DNA from: Notospermus geniculatus
Taxonomy: Eukaryota; Nemertea; Pilidiophora; Heteronemertea; Lineidae
Assembly: GCA_002633025.1 (NCBI GenBank)
Contig: NMRB01000350.1
Location: forward strand, 172,035-236,034
Length of the DNA: 64,000 bases
Direction: 5' to 3'
In this document: in pieces, positions 26,049 through 37,598 of the stretch
Numbering within the stretch: position 1 is the first letter of the stretch
Layout: each line of letters opens with the position of its first letter
Translations under genes and position numbers: made by a program
Notes under the pieces: model-generated
What the model saw: only the letters and a program-made list of their open reading frames with translations
Told to the model about the DNA's origin: nothing
Databases searched by the model: none

Positions 26049-29000
26049 CTACAGTCCCTCTCCCGAGGGATGTGTGAGTTCATCAGTGACTAGATGTAGC
26101 AACTCATTTTGTTCTGCATTAAGGAATGGCCAGAGTTCTACTTGGAGTTTATGAAGTGATTCGAGATCTTTTGACTGGCATGCCATCTGAAAAAGGAAGG
26201 AAAGTTGGACATACAACAACTAACTTTGAGTGTGAACTTACTATTGTAGATTGATTGGAATCCATCATGGGTCGTATTCATAAAGCGGTTCTATCGTTAG
26301 AACCGCCTTAGGCCGGTTCCAAGTATGGTCAACCACTGTAGTTGGAACTGGCCTAAGACGGTCCTAACGATAGAACCGCTTTATGAATACGACCCCATAA
26401 GTTTTATAGTCCTGAAGGACTTGAGAGTAATCTGATGTGTTCCTTGTGAGACAAGGCAGCTTTACTTACCACAACTGACTGAAGTAGAAGAAAAACATCT
26501 TCATTCATGTAGCTTACTGAAAGAGAAGGAGAATACAAGTTAGTACCGTGACAAACCTTGCTTTGCAAGATGAATTTGGTTGACTTGATTCTGTTTGCTT
26601 AATAAGTAATTGCTGAATTGTGTGTGATCAAGAAGTGCTACATGTAGGCTATGCTCCAAGTCCAGTGTACATGAAATCTTAAGTCTAAGAAAAAACTTAA
26701 GTCTGAAATGAAGACATCTGATTTGCTGAAACCTGGTCACATGATGACTTAAGTCAAACTTTAGACTTAAGATTCTTTGTGAAACTGGGCCCAGATCAAT
26801 CTTGGAGCACATGGGTGATTTCAAAGTTGGTGTTGGTGTTAGTGTTGGGTGTCAGTGTTGGTGTTGGTGTTGGTGTCTACCCAGACCCCCAAACACCATG
26901 ACAGGTGTTGACACCGGGAGTGAACACTGGTGTTTGGTCTACACCGGGTGTTGGTGGATGGTGTTGAACTGATGCCCAAAACACCAGGTCCCAGTCAACA
27001 CCGTTGTTAACACCAGTGTCAACACCGGTGTTGGTGTTGACCTTGGGGAATCCCCAGATTGTCATCCATGTTGTTTGGCTGGCTGTGGTTTGGTCAAATT
27101 TCTTTGATTTCGCAAGTTTTTATCAGGTAAGATGTCTTATTTGGTGATAACAAGCGTTATGCCTATGTTTTGGCCCAAATAGAGGAAGTTGATTCAAATT
27201 CTGAGGTAAATGCATGCAGGCCTAACACTGACACCAACTTCGAAATCAAGCTGGTGTTAACTCCTAGGGGTTGGGTGTTAACACAACAAGAAATTCCTTT
27301 ATATTTTATTGGAGTAAACACCAGCTGCGGTTTAGCTCAACAACCGGTGTTGAGGTTAACACCCCACACCAACATTGAAATGAGATTACACCAACACCAG
27401 GTGTTAACACCAACACCACTGCTTGATTTCAAAGTTGGTGTTGAAATGGGTGTTAGTGTTGGTGTTGATGTTAACACTCAACACCAACTTTGAAATTGGG
27501 TAACACCAACACTAAGCGTTAACACCAACACCACTGCTTGACTTCAAAGTTGGTGTTGAGATGGGGGTTAGTGTTGGTGTCAGTGTTAACACCTGGTGTT
27601 AACACCAACTTTGAAATCACCCAATGCCCAGTTCATTGGAAGCGTGGATAGATCTACCTTGTCTCCTACCTGAAGTGTTGGTCTCCGTCGACTCCCAGGC
27701 ATATTTTTCAAGTGTCTGTGCGTGCTCTGGTCGTATCTTTTGTGGCGTTGGCTGAAAAAGAAATGCTCAAGTAAAAACAGTGTTCATTCTGTTGGAAATG
27801 CATGTACCGGTAACTGAAGATTGTGTAAGAAGTGTTTGCGGCCAGTTAGTGAACAGCCTTGTGATGAGACGTTTATTTACCTGTAGCAACATGAGTAACA
27901 AAACCCGGGTAATCTCACAGTTGGCCATGATGTCGCAGAATGCTCCCTGCGGCTTCCCGTTGCTTGCCATGCCACGTTCTTGTGCCATGATTGACATGTC
28001 TGTCAGGATTGTTAGAGCACCGTCATAGTCCTCTGAAATGAGTACAGAGAAGTCCTTGAGTCATCTTGAAATATCAAGGTCTCCTTTATTCACCTTCAGA
28101 CTACACTCCAAGAGCAGAGACTGAAGGTCTTTCGATTTTAACTCTCCGTGGTTCAAGATCAGGAAAGTTGAAGTGCTGGCTTTATTTCAGCATTTCATGT
28201 ACTGTATTGATGATATCAAACACGGGAAGAAAGCACACACGAAGTTTAGCTATTGATACTCACTTGTTTCTATCTTTGATGATGCCGCTAAACCAAGAGA
28301 TATTAAACAGAGGAGAGGCGTATGAATCTGTAACTCTGCTGCTCTCTCGTAGTGAGCAATCGCCTCACCAGGCTTCCCAAGTTTCTGAAGATGAAGTGCA
28401 AGAAGTTTATAGGTACTCAAAGCATTGAAGGTGTAAACCAAATCCTTGGGTCAGTGACCTGCGGCCAGGGCTCTTGAAAGCCACTTGTTCAAATCTGGCT
28501 GTTGTGATGAAGGGGAAGAGCAGACATGGTTCAGTCTGCAGTACGGTACTTATCTTGAATGTCACAAGACTGTGCCCCTTCAGACCCTTTTTTCTGTTCA
28601 ACATTGCATAACAACGATTCATCAACTTACTCTAAGTGCATTTCCCAACTCCATGCAAAGACCAGCTGCAAGTGAGGGCTGCTTGTTCTCCAAGTGAACC
28701 TACAAAATGAGATTCAACACTCATCACACACTGACCTACAAAATGAGATTCAACACTCATCACACACTGACCCATGATACATGAGACTCCCACCAGTATA
28801 AGTACACTACAGTCAAAGCCATGACCAAAATGATAAACGTCCAATCCTCTTGAACACCTACCCTGATTGCATGTCCATAACAGTTTATACCAGCACTGAC
28901 ATGCTCCTCAAAGCTGGGACATCTGAGGTCTTGAAGGCTCTCCTCAGCCATAAGGAATGCTCTAGCGGCATCGACTAAAGCTTGGGCCTCGCCAGCTGGG

Positions 29001-29790
29001 TTGCTAAGGCTATGCTCACACCTGGAATGGACAGAGAATCTTGAAAAGGGGTGACAGTTTCCACGACAGAAATAATTTGAAAAATACGGTCCTTACAAAA
29101 TGAGATTCAACACTCATCACACACTGACCTACAAAATGAGATTCAACACTCATCACACACTGACCTACAAAATGAGATTCAACACTCATCACACACTGAC
29201 CTACAAAATGAGATTCAACACTCATCACACACTGACCTACAAAATGATATTCAACACTCATCACACACTGACCCATGATACATGAGACTCCCACCAGTAT
29301 AAGTACACTACAGTCAAAGCCATGACCAAAATGATAAACATCCAATCCTCTTGAACACCTACCCTGATTGCATGTCCATAACAGTTTATACCAGCACTGA
29401 CATGCTCCTCAAAGCTGGGACATCTGAGGTCTTGAAGGCTCTCCTCAGCCATAAGGAATGCTCTAGCGGCATCGACTAAAGCTTGGGCCTCGCCAGCTGG
29501 GTTGCTAAGGCTGTGCTCACACCTGGAATGGACAGAGAATCTTGAAAAGGGGTGACAGTTTCCACGACAGAAATAATTTGAAAAATAGGGTCCTTATGAG
29601 CAGTGCAAATTAAAAATTAAGGCAACTAGTCACCAGTTAGTCTCATTCATCATGAACCTGGTGAAATATTTGCTGTGATGACTGCAGATGAGTTGCCGAA
29701 CTCAGCCTCAGAGATGAGGGTGACTGAAAGAGAAAGTCTTACCTAGCTTGGGCCAAACAACAAAAACCAGCATACTGAGGACACTCTTGT
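26049..29790 (-). CDS. F8A1: HAP40 / 40-kDa huntingtin-associated protein (factor VIII intron 22 protein), 5' end incomplete
   Basis: Minus-strand exons: from about 29790 down to 29743; 29363-29522 or its duplicate 28862-29021; 28631-28699; 28264-28384; 27881-28032; 27670-27751; 26470-26516; 26049-26186. Phases agree if only one of the duplicate exons is used. HAP40 is an all-helical TPR-like protein that packs against huntingtin. Recognisable family segments are KEQECPQYAGFCCLAQAR, VHLENKQPSLAAGLCMEL, LGKPGEAIAHYERAAELQ, IRPEHAQTLEKYAWEST and the C terminus LHKLQVELWPFLNAEQN...HPSGEGL. The N-terminal ~60 residues were not found; the first exon runs into the region duplicated at 35176. The vertebrate genes I know lack introns in this locus, whereas this one has at least seven. 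Confidence 0.9.
26269..26396. mobile_element. Palindromic MITE in F8A1 intron
   Basis: A 128 bp hairpin: GGGTCGTATTCATAAAGCGG at the left end is complementary to CCGCTTTATGAATACGACCC at the right, and pairing continues through GTTCTATCGTTAG. It belongs to the broad class of GGG-NCATATTCATAAA end elements also seen at 8182 and 56573. Confidence 0.85.
26668..26795. mobile_element. Palindromic MITE with TTAAGTCT arms
   Basis: ATCTTAAGTCTAAG and GACTTAAGT on one side pair with their complements at 26750-26775; the right end reads GTGAAACTGGGCCCAG. Confidence 0.6.
26813..27622. mobile_element. Inverted-repeat element filled with GTGTTAACACC motifs, in F8A1 intron
   Basis: About 810 bp. Left end GGGTGATTTCAAAGTTGG and right end CCAACTTTGAAATCACCC are perfect complements. 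The interior is dominated by GGTGTT/AACACC words that make dozens of overlapping short palindromes (for example GGTGTTAACACC), and the TTTCAAAGTTGGTGTT unit recurs at about 27228 (inverse), 27424, 27485 (inverse) and 27543, so copies seem nested. It lies between the exons at 26470 and 27670. Confidence 0.72.
28698..28770. repeat. 36 bp minisatellite, 2 units, at the F8A1 splice acceptor
   Basis: Unit: CTACAAAATGAGATTCAAC then ACTCATCACACACTGAC. The first unit directly abuts the exon at 28631-28699 and supplies its acceptor (CATTTTGTAG on the minus strand). Confidence 0.85.
28862..29522 (-). repeat. Tandem duplication of one F8A1 exon (28862-29021 and 29363-29522)
   Basis: Two 160 bp exons encode the same 53 residues (CEHSLSNPAGEAQALVDAA...) and sit in repeated surroundings; each has its own acceptor and donor. 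Substitutions are few (for example 29012 A versus 29513 G). As 160 is not a multiple of three, splicing both into one transcript would break the frame, so at most one can be used per mRNA. Confidence 0.85.
29096..29275. repeat. 36 bp minisatellite, 5 units, in F8A1 intron
   Basis: Five near-perfect units of the same 36 bp sequence as 28698-28770. The open frames here on both strands are produced by the repeat and are not genes. Confidence 0.9.
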
Positions 29791-30566
29791 TCCTTATATT
29801 GCCAATTTTTCTCGACAGCCGGCACCACCACGCCACTCTCTAACCCAGGGACTAACTACGTTGTCGGCGACTTGACCCGATTTACTACGTACATTTTGTA
29901 ATGCGTTTTTGTAGTTCGTCTTACTGCCGCCAGGTGGCTCCCTCTACGTCGGCAGTCAAATGACGCATTTGAGATCCAATACTGTGCTCCTTTAATGCAG
30001 CAGCACTGTAGTGTGGGATGGGAGCCATGGATGTGCCTGGCCGGGGGGCCTGAGGCTGGGTCTCAGCAGGGATCACTCACTCCTCAGATCAGTCTTGCTT
30101 GGACCTCAGGTAGGCATGGTAGGTGCACCCACCACAGCAGCAGCACGCATGATGGACATGGCCATGGGATGGGTGGGGGGGGCGGGGAAAGGATAGGATG
30201 GGCACCTCACAAGAATTATTCTGCAGACTTAGCAAAGCTCGTCTCAGCATGGAGGTATTATTGAGAAGGAGCGAGCACGGCCCTAATCGCTGTGACCACA
30301 ATTCCACGCCCCCATTGTTTGCCTTTGTTCCCGCCTATTGTCCGGTACGCAAGCTGAGCTCCTTGAAGGCAATCATGAATTCCGCACAATTCTCAAAGTG
30401 CAGCGCCATCTATAATTGATATCGCGTCGACCCAATCATATTCTTGCGTTTTTCTCCACGTTGGGAATTAGATAACCGGCTATTTCGAAGACAACTCAAT
30501 TTGGTAAACTCTCCGTTGTATTTTAGTGAAAAAATCATCGAAAAAGACCAATTTCCAATAAAGATA

Positions 30567-31404
30567 CAGTAGAACCTCGCTATTGCGGACACCCTTGAGA
30601 CTGAGCTCTGCTGTCCGTAATAGTGAGGTGTCCGCAATATTGAAACTCCACCAATAACGGACACCAGGTGGCTCTGTAGTAGGTCAATGGTATTCATTCC
30701 CTTGAGGGCTCATTCTAGCATATTTGAGGGCAAGGGTAAACTCAAATCAGGAACATGATTTCATTTGATGTATATTAGAAAACTATATCTTGAACAATTT
30801 ACAATTCACAAATATTTCCAACAGCACAATCTTGAACAATCTTTGAAAACAAGAATCAGGCAGCTTGTTAAGACCACAGTTAGCTATGCATTACTAAGTG
30901 GAGAGTCGGCTGTGTTTCCATCACATTTGCCATTTTTCAACAAGCACTTTTTCATTAGTTACACTCATTCAGTAAAGAAAGAGTCCAAAGTTGACTACCC
31001 AGCATTAGCCCAGTTTTCCATGTCACGAACAACGGACTGAGACAAGAGAGTCCAAACAGAGTCGTTGCCCCACCAAACTAAAGAATTCAGTCATTCAGTG
31101 TGTTCAGGTGTTAATTAAAAGTAAAAGTGATTAGTACATGTATGATCATAAACAATCAATGCACATGTAATTAGCACCCCCTGTTTGGTCATTTAATCAC
31201 CTACCACTGACCAACCGTAATAGTGAGGTTATGGGACCCAATTTTCCAGAAATCAACTGTCCGTTGTCCTGAATAGTGAGGTGTCCGCAATATTGAGTTA
31301 AATTTACATTGAAAATGGCTTGGGAAAATTCGGGACTGGACAAATCTGTACGTAATCTTGAGGTGTCCACTGTATTGAGGTGTCCGTTAGGTGAGGTTCT
31401 ACTG
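30567..31404. mobile_element. pogo/Tigger-like non-autonomous element
   Basis: Ends CAGTAGAACCTCGCTATTG and GTTAGGTGAGGTTCTACTG are complementary in the outer 12 bp. Near both ends are repeated words of the form AATAGTGAGGTGTCCGCAAT. CAGTAGAACCTC ends resemble Tc1/mariner-pogo (Tigger) elements. The left flank reads TA but the right reads TC, so a TA duplication is not confirmed. A 91-codon open frame at 30765 has no recognisable transposase motif. Confidence 0.7.
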
Positions 31405-31700
31405 TCGTTTTAAGGTAAACATGATAATGATAATGATAATGAGATTCTTCACATCTGAAAAGTTTGAAGAGGATTGCGTTATGATAGTTTAAAAGATGAT
31501 TAGTTCAGGTAACATATACAGGTGGTCGTTTCAGTGCGAGATGCTGTGAGGTGCTGTTTTTGACGCGATGAAAACGATGAATTTTTCCACTGCCATTGTT
31601 CCCTTCTATTGTTTGGACTCTGACCATTGTACAAGGGAAGTGCTGACTGCACACGGAAATTACCGAAGATTAGATCGGCTTTTTCCGACCATGTGTGGCG

Positions 31701-32111
31701 TTTATGGGCGGTTATAACCGCAAATAAAGACGTTACAAAATAAAGACGTTTGTTGTTGTCATATTCTCTAGACGTTGTGGTGATCTCGAGTCGNNNNNNN
31801 NNNNNNNNNNNNNNNNNNNNNNNNNNNNNNNNNNNNNNNNNNNNNNNNNNNNNNNNNNNNNNNNNNNNNNNNNNNNNNNNNNNNNNNNNNNNNNNNNNNN
31901 NNNNNNNNNNNNNNNNNNNNNNNNNNNNNNNNNNNNNNNNNNNNNNNNNNNNNNNNNNNNNNNNNNNNNNNNNNNNNNNNNNNNNNNNNNNNNNNNNNNN
32001 NNNNNNNNNNNNNNNNNNNNCGACTCGAGATCACCACAACGTCTAGAGATTATGACAACAACAAACGTCTTTATTTTGTAACGTCTTTATTTGCGGTTAT
32101 AACCGCCCATA
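31701..32111. repeat. Inverted repeat with an unsequenced centre
   Basis: 31701-31793 (ending GTGATCTCGAGTCG) is complementary to 32021-32111 (starting CGACTCGAGATCAC) with very few mismatches; between them are 227 Ns (31794-32020). Arms of ~92 bp include two AAATAAAGACGTT words each. Confidence 0.85.
31794..32020. other. Assembly gap (227 N)
   Basis: The only long run of Ns in the window. Open frames crossing it are artefacts. Confidence 1.
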
Positions 32112-32848
32112 GGCGTTATTAGCCTATTGTCCCTTTTTAACAAACAGCGGAACGATGATTGTACTGTTTGATGTGAGGTCCGTGCTCGCTCCTCAATAAT
32201 ACCTCCTGGAGTGAGCAGTTAGGCCTAGCTGTGACAGCTTGACAACGCACTGCCAGTACAGTATTGAGTAGGCCTATACGCAGTGAGCATGGACGGTGGT
32301 GCATGCAGTGCCAGCAGCATGAGCATGATGAGCAGGGGCAGTGCAGTAGTGGCCTCTTCTTACCAGTTAGTAGCGCCTAAATTACACCGTGACAGGGGAC
32401 CTGATCGCTACAAATACCTCACTGATCGAAGGAGGGCTATATTTAGATTTAACTCACTTTTTCAGTTTGTTGGAAATGTGTTTGTATTTGCCTAAAACAT
32501 CGGAATCTTTATCCATATTCAGGGTAAAATTTCTGAAAATTTACCGGAAGTACTTCACTGCCACCTATGGATGAGATGAAGAACTGCCCGTATGGTCTCA
32601 CTGTACAGTTTCAATTTGAGGCCTACCTGATATAAGTAGTTCTTTGTGTTTTGAAGAATTTCGTACAAAAACGACAGGGAATCAGCATATGATCCATACA
32701 TTTGAGAGAAAAAATGGAAAACGTAATGTTAGTTGTTTTAGCTGTACTAGGAACCTGAAATTTTGAAACTGTGCTCTAGCGGAAGGGCATATCCATGAAG
32801 GTGTGGTTTGGGGTGCGGCGCAGACTCGTCCTTCGCCCTCATAGTAGC

Positions 32849-33253
32849 GAGGTTGCGCACTTTTCCGACTCCGACTCCGACTTCAACTACGAGAACGAAT
32901 TGCAGTCCGCTGTAGACATCATTGATAAAAACGATGTGATAGACGTTTGCAAATCGTAAAATGTCATAACTTTGTGGCAGAATAATTTTGACTCATAATC
33001 GGAAGTGCGCATAAATCGCAAATATCGTAGTCGTCATAGTCGTGTCTCAAAGTCGTAACGACTAGGGTTACGACTTCAATATTCATTATTTATCCGCACT
33101 TCCGATTTACTAGGCCATTTTTTTCTGCCTTCAATTTATGGTGTTTGACGAATTGAAAACTTCTATCACATCGTTTTTATCAAGGATGTCCATAGCGGAC
33201 TGCAATTCATTTTCGTAGTTGAAGTCGGAGTCGGAAAACTGCGCAACCTCTCT
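32849..33253. mobile_element. Fold-back MITE with TTGCGCA-CTCCGACTTC arms, locus copy 1
   Basis: Arms of ~150 bp: CCGACTCCGACTTCAACTAC on the left, GTAGTTGAAGTCGGAGTCGG on the right. At this site copy 2 of the locus has only CCTCATAATGTTCCGTG (about 37630-37650), so this is an insertion in copy 1. A sister element is at 38246-38613. Confidence 0.85.
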
Positions 33254-34994
33254 AATGTTCCGTGTTACCGTACCAAATTAGCGAAGCGTCTCGAGGGCTG
33301 GAGACCAGTCTCGCGCCAAAAACAGATAAAAAACGGGACATTAGGAATTGGAATTGCACGTGACCTAGTCTCACGCGGTCAGACTCTTACATTACCATTA
33401 CAGAGTCTGACACCACTCGTGTATATTTTATGCACGGTCAATACATTGAGAGAGCAAAAGCTGAATAGAGACGGAGCTTCAAAATAGTATTTGTGTGGGA
33501 TAAAACGATGATTTAACAGGAGGTCAACTTCCAGATTCTTGCAATTAAAATTTTCGACCCCAACTGGCACTTTCAAGTCGAGCTACCAGAAGTATGGTGT
33601 GTGGGCTAAAACAATGCTGAAAACAACGAAATTGGTTTTTCAAGCGTTTATTTCGTCGTTTCGTCAAACATGCTATCATACTAGCCTGACTATATCTGCA
33701 TGTCTCGTCGGTATGACACTCGATTGAAATGTGCGCGAAACATGAAGTACCGTCACTGCTTGAGGTGACATTTTATACAGAGCAATGTCGAAATATTTTG
33801 TGAAAATAAAAAAAAAAGTTAAGAAGTGTTAATGAAAGCATTAATAAAGTTATATTCGTTACAAATTGGTTCCTTGTTAGCCAAACTGTGAGTCCAACGC
33901 TTTAAAACTCTCATGTTATCTCGTACTGGAATGTACGAAATAAAATACAAAGATTAAACGAATACTTACCAGTATGAAGTTTGATCAGTATTTTATGAGT
34001 AATAATGGAAGGGAGAGATAACAGTGCCCATCCCTCCCTCCCATGATAGTGCGATCAACCTTCATCCTAGTCATTTGGCAAGTATTCAGTTTAAGGTGTC
34101 TTTGAAAACTGAAGCACGCAAGACTGGATCAGCATGGTATATTACTGATGACTAACTTCAACTCATTCAGGTGATCGGTCATAGACATAGTCAGGAGACA
34201 CACATGTAGTCAAAATGTCCAAATGCAGACTATTAGTCTGCATTCTGAAGACTTCTGAACCACGCCTATCTAAATGTGAACTACATGTGTATATACGCGT
34301 GTCGGCGTTTGAGTCAATGATTCTTCTGCTTGGTTTATTTGCTAACTGTCATGACGGTTCGGAGGCTGAAAAAGAAGAAGAGAGTGAGGACCGCCCACAT
34401 GAAATGTTCACTTTCAACCGTTCCACCACGGAGGGTAGCCCCGCGGGCGTGGAGCAGGGAAGACTCGAATTTTAGTACCTGTCTCACGCTTCTAATAAGA
34501 GAGAACAGCTCATTTTATGTCACGGGTAAACTCGAAAACTTCCGCCCAAGGCCGTGACACTTGGTACCAAAGGGAAGCTTGCGACACGGAGTGGGTTTAT
34601 AGCGTCTCTAGTGAAAAAATACGCGAAAGTGTACAATGTAGGCCTACTTTTATGCGTTTTTCTGTGATTCGACGGGTACTTTGTTAATTTCACTATAAAG
34701 ACCTGAAGCAAACTAATTAAAGAGAAATTTACTGCGGTGATTCTGTCGCCATTTTGGTGGTGATATCTCTGACAGACACCGAGTGGGCGTCTTTTGCCTG
34801 ACAGATCATTGAATCGCTGTCAATCAATTTCTTCCATTTTCATCGTGGGTATATTGCCGATGAGTGGAACTCGGACATCATTCTGTCTGTCACACCTCTC
34901 AGAATAAGTTCCAGAACTGACCAGTTTACTTGTCAGGGTAGAAACAAAGGGAGTTAAGAAAACTGGCCAAGCTGGTACTTATTCTGGGACGTGG

Positions 34995-35134
34995 CTACCT
35001 TTTTCCCGCCTTCAGAAGATCCAAAGCAGTGTTGATATCATCTAAGCCCATCCGGTGAGTGATGAACGGCGCAAGTTTGATGTTCCCGGCCATGTATTCG
35101 TCCACCAGGTGGGGGATGTCATCCAGGCAGTGTC
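34995..35134 (-). pseudogene. Alcohol dehydrogenase last-exon fragment
   Basis: Encodes GHCLDDIPHLVDEYMAGNI...LLKAGKR with stop TAG. It equals the last exon of the gene at 39481-43293 except for a few residues (for instance ITHRMGLDD versus ITNRMGLED). The N at 35175 cuts off the rest of the gene; it is probably the other allele. Confidence 0.88.
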
Positions 35135-36412
35135 CTAGAAAAGGGACGGGTTGACATAATCTGAGTAATGAGATNTATTGCCAATTTTTCTCGACAGCCG
35201 GCACCACCACGCCACTCTCTAACCCAGGGACTAACTACGTTGTCGGCGACTTGACCCGATTTACTACTACGTACATTTTGTAAAGCATTTTTGTAGTTTG
35301 TCTTACTGCCGCCAGGTGGCTCCCTCTACGTCGGCAGTCAAATGACGCATTTGAGATCCAATACCTTGCTCCTTTAATGCAGCAGCACTGTAGTGTGGGA
35401 TGGAAGCCATGGATGTGCCCGGGGGGCCTGAGGCTGGGTCTCGGCAGGGGGATCACTCACTCCTCAGATCAGTCTTGCTTGGACCTCAGGTAGGCCTAGG
35501 GGCCTAGGCATGGTAGGTGCACCCACCACCACAGCAGCAGCACGCATGGACATATGGCCATGGGATGGATGGGGGATGGGCGGGGAAAGGATAGGATAGG
35601 TCAGGATGGTCACCTCACCAGCACAAGAATTATTCCGCAGACTTACCGTAGCAAAGCTCGTCTCAGCTATAGGAAGCCTACCTGCAGAGTGAGCAGTTAG
35701 TTAGGCCTACCGGTAGCTATGACAGCTTGACAACGCACTGCCAGTACAGTATACACAAGTACACAGCATAGAGTGGACCAGTGCAGATGCAGTGCACTGC
35801 CACTTTTGCCAGTGGCACAGTGCAGTGCAGTGCATGCAGATGCAGTGGCCTCTGCCGTCTACCAGTAGCAAATAGTAGCGCCTAAATTACACCGTGACAG
35901 GGGACCTGAGCGCTTCAAATACCTCACTGATCGAAGGAGGGCTATATTTAAATTTAACTCACTTTTTCAGTTTGTTGGAAATGTGTTTGTATTTGCCTAA
36001 AACATCGGAATCTTTATCCATATTCAGGCATGCAGGGTAAAATTTCTGAAAATTTACCGGAAGTACTTCACTGCCACCTATGGGTGAGATGAAGAACTGC
36101 CCGTATGGTCTCACTGTACAGTTTTAATTTGGCCCTCCTTGATATAAGTAGTTCTCATTGTGTTTCACAGGTCGGCGCTAGGCGGCGTTATGGACGTAGG
36201 AGAGGTAGGAGCGCTACCTGTCGTGACAATGAAGTAGTTCTTTGTGTTTTGAAGAATTTCGTACAAAAACGACAGGAAATCAGCATATGATCCGTACATT
36301 TGAGAGAAAAAATGGAAAACGTAATGTTATTTGTTTTAGCTGTACTAGAAACCTGAAATTTTGAAACTGTGCTCTAGCGGAAGGGCATATCCATGAAGGT
36401 GTGGTTTGGGGT

Positions 36413-37598
36413 AGACTGGTACCCTGTCTTTACATACTCCACGCAGCGTTGAAATTTTTTGATACTTGGATGAAAATTTTAACACTGCCATTGACGCTAG
36501 ATCGCCATCTTGAAAACCTTGACGTCATCGTCGGCGGGCTGGTCTATCACGTGACACGAACTTCTGTTTCAAAATGGTATTATTCGCAGAAAACAGTATT
36601 TATCTTGTCGAAAATTAAACAGAATAACTTTATTATTACTTTATATCTACTCCACGGATGTTTGTATCACTCTATACCTTTATACACCCATCTTCAACGA
36701 TCTATATTGTAAGCGTAGAAAACGAGTGATGGGGTGACCGCTTAACAATCAGTAGAATTTCTACTGTTCGCTCCGCGCTCGCACTACTTTCCAAGATGGA
36801 AACCTAGCGCCGCTACTAGTGGTGATATGATTGACGTCATTGCACATATCGCCACCTAGCGTCAAGTTTGCTGTCTTTATAGATGGCTGAAAATATAAAG
36901 ACAGGAACGGGGCGCCATTTTGAACCATATTGATGACGTAGTACATTCTATTTTTAGCACTCCTCGGGGTATTTCCCAGTACTATATCCAGCTTTCAATA
37001 AACCCTGCTTTGTTCCGCCGAAATTTTCTTGGACTTTACCTCATGATCTAGGCCTACTCGCACTCCAGCAGGAGGACTACCCACCAGAGAGAGTGGGGGA
37101 GGCATGTGATGGATGCAAGCAAGGCCTACCACAACGGCACACTTGTGCACTGCTGCTGCTGTGTGCACGCACTGCATGCAGAGTTTAGGCCTATCTGCCC
37201 TCACAAAAACGAGACGAAAAAACAAACGACTCCCAGTACATGCCTACATAACATACCGTGAAAAAACTCACGCCTCCTCCCTCGTAAACCTACCAGTTTC
37301 CAACCCCAGTGAGTCGAACATAATTAATCCATGCTGCTGTCACGTCGGTAGTCAGTTCATGCAGTTCAACCGTCAAAATACACGTGTTCCAGGCTATATT
37401 TAGAACAAATTCATGACATTTCCACTCTCCACGCATAAAAAGCGTCTCCACGCATAGAACCTGCGCAGGAATGTGCGCAGATGTGGAAAAATGAATTAGG
37501 CGGAATTCCGACTAATTCAAAACAAAATGGTGGTCCGTGCTTGTCGTTATAGTGTAGTAGCGTAGCGTCACGTAGCGGAACGACAAGGAACTAGTCTA
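36413..37598. mobile_element. 1.19 kb DNA element with clean 10 bp target duplication (copy 2 only)
   Basis: GGTTTGGGGT occurs on both sides (36403-36412 and 37599-37608) and once at the empty site in the other copy (32805-32814). Ends AGACTGGTACCCTGTC and GACAAGGAACTAGTCT are imperfect inverted repeats. No transposase frame; non-autonomous. Confidence 0.88.

Larger units (their letters stand above)
30251..32216. mobile_element. Composite element with GGAGGTATTATTGAG ends (copy 1 only)
   Basis: Ends GGAGGTATTATTGAGAAGG and its complement CTCAATAATACCTCC bracket about 1.97 kb, and the following GAGCGAGCACGG also pairs. The other copy of the locus (35660-35700) lacks it, going from GTCTCAGCTA almost directly to GAGTGAGCAG. 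Inside are a pogo-like element (30567-31404), an inner inverted repeat and a 227-base gap. No protein is readable. Confidence 0.65.
29796..35174. repeat. Duplicated intergenic block, copy 1 (pairs with 35176-39660)
   Basis: Shares with copy 2 the run from ATTGCCAATTTTTCTCGAC (29799 and 35178) to the last ADH exon (34995-35134 and 39481-39620). The order of shared segments is the same, but each copy carries mobile elements the other lacks. It ends at the N at 35175. Confidence 0.88.

Noticed and set aside
28698-29275. CRISPR-like direct repeats
   Set aside because: Units are contiguous without unique spacers and the genome is clearly animal. The same holds for the array at 50040.
29100-29345. 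Repetitive open frames over the minisatellite on both strands
   Set aside because: A 36 bp unit is a multiple of three and keeps any frame open; no start context, no family match.
30765-31040. Transposase fragment within the pogo-like element
   Set aside because: 91 residues without DDE, helix-turn-helix or other recognisable motif; composition is that of noncoding sequence.
31750-32046. Open frames across the gap
   Set aside because: They consist almost wholly of N.
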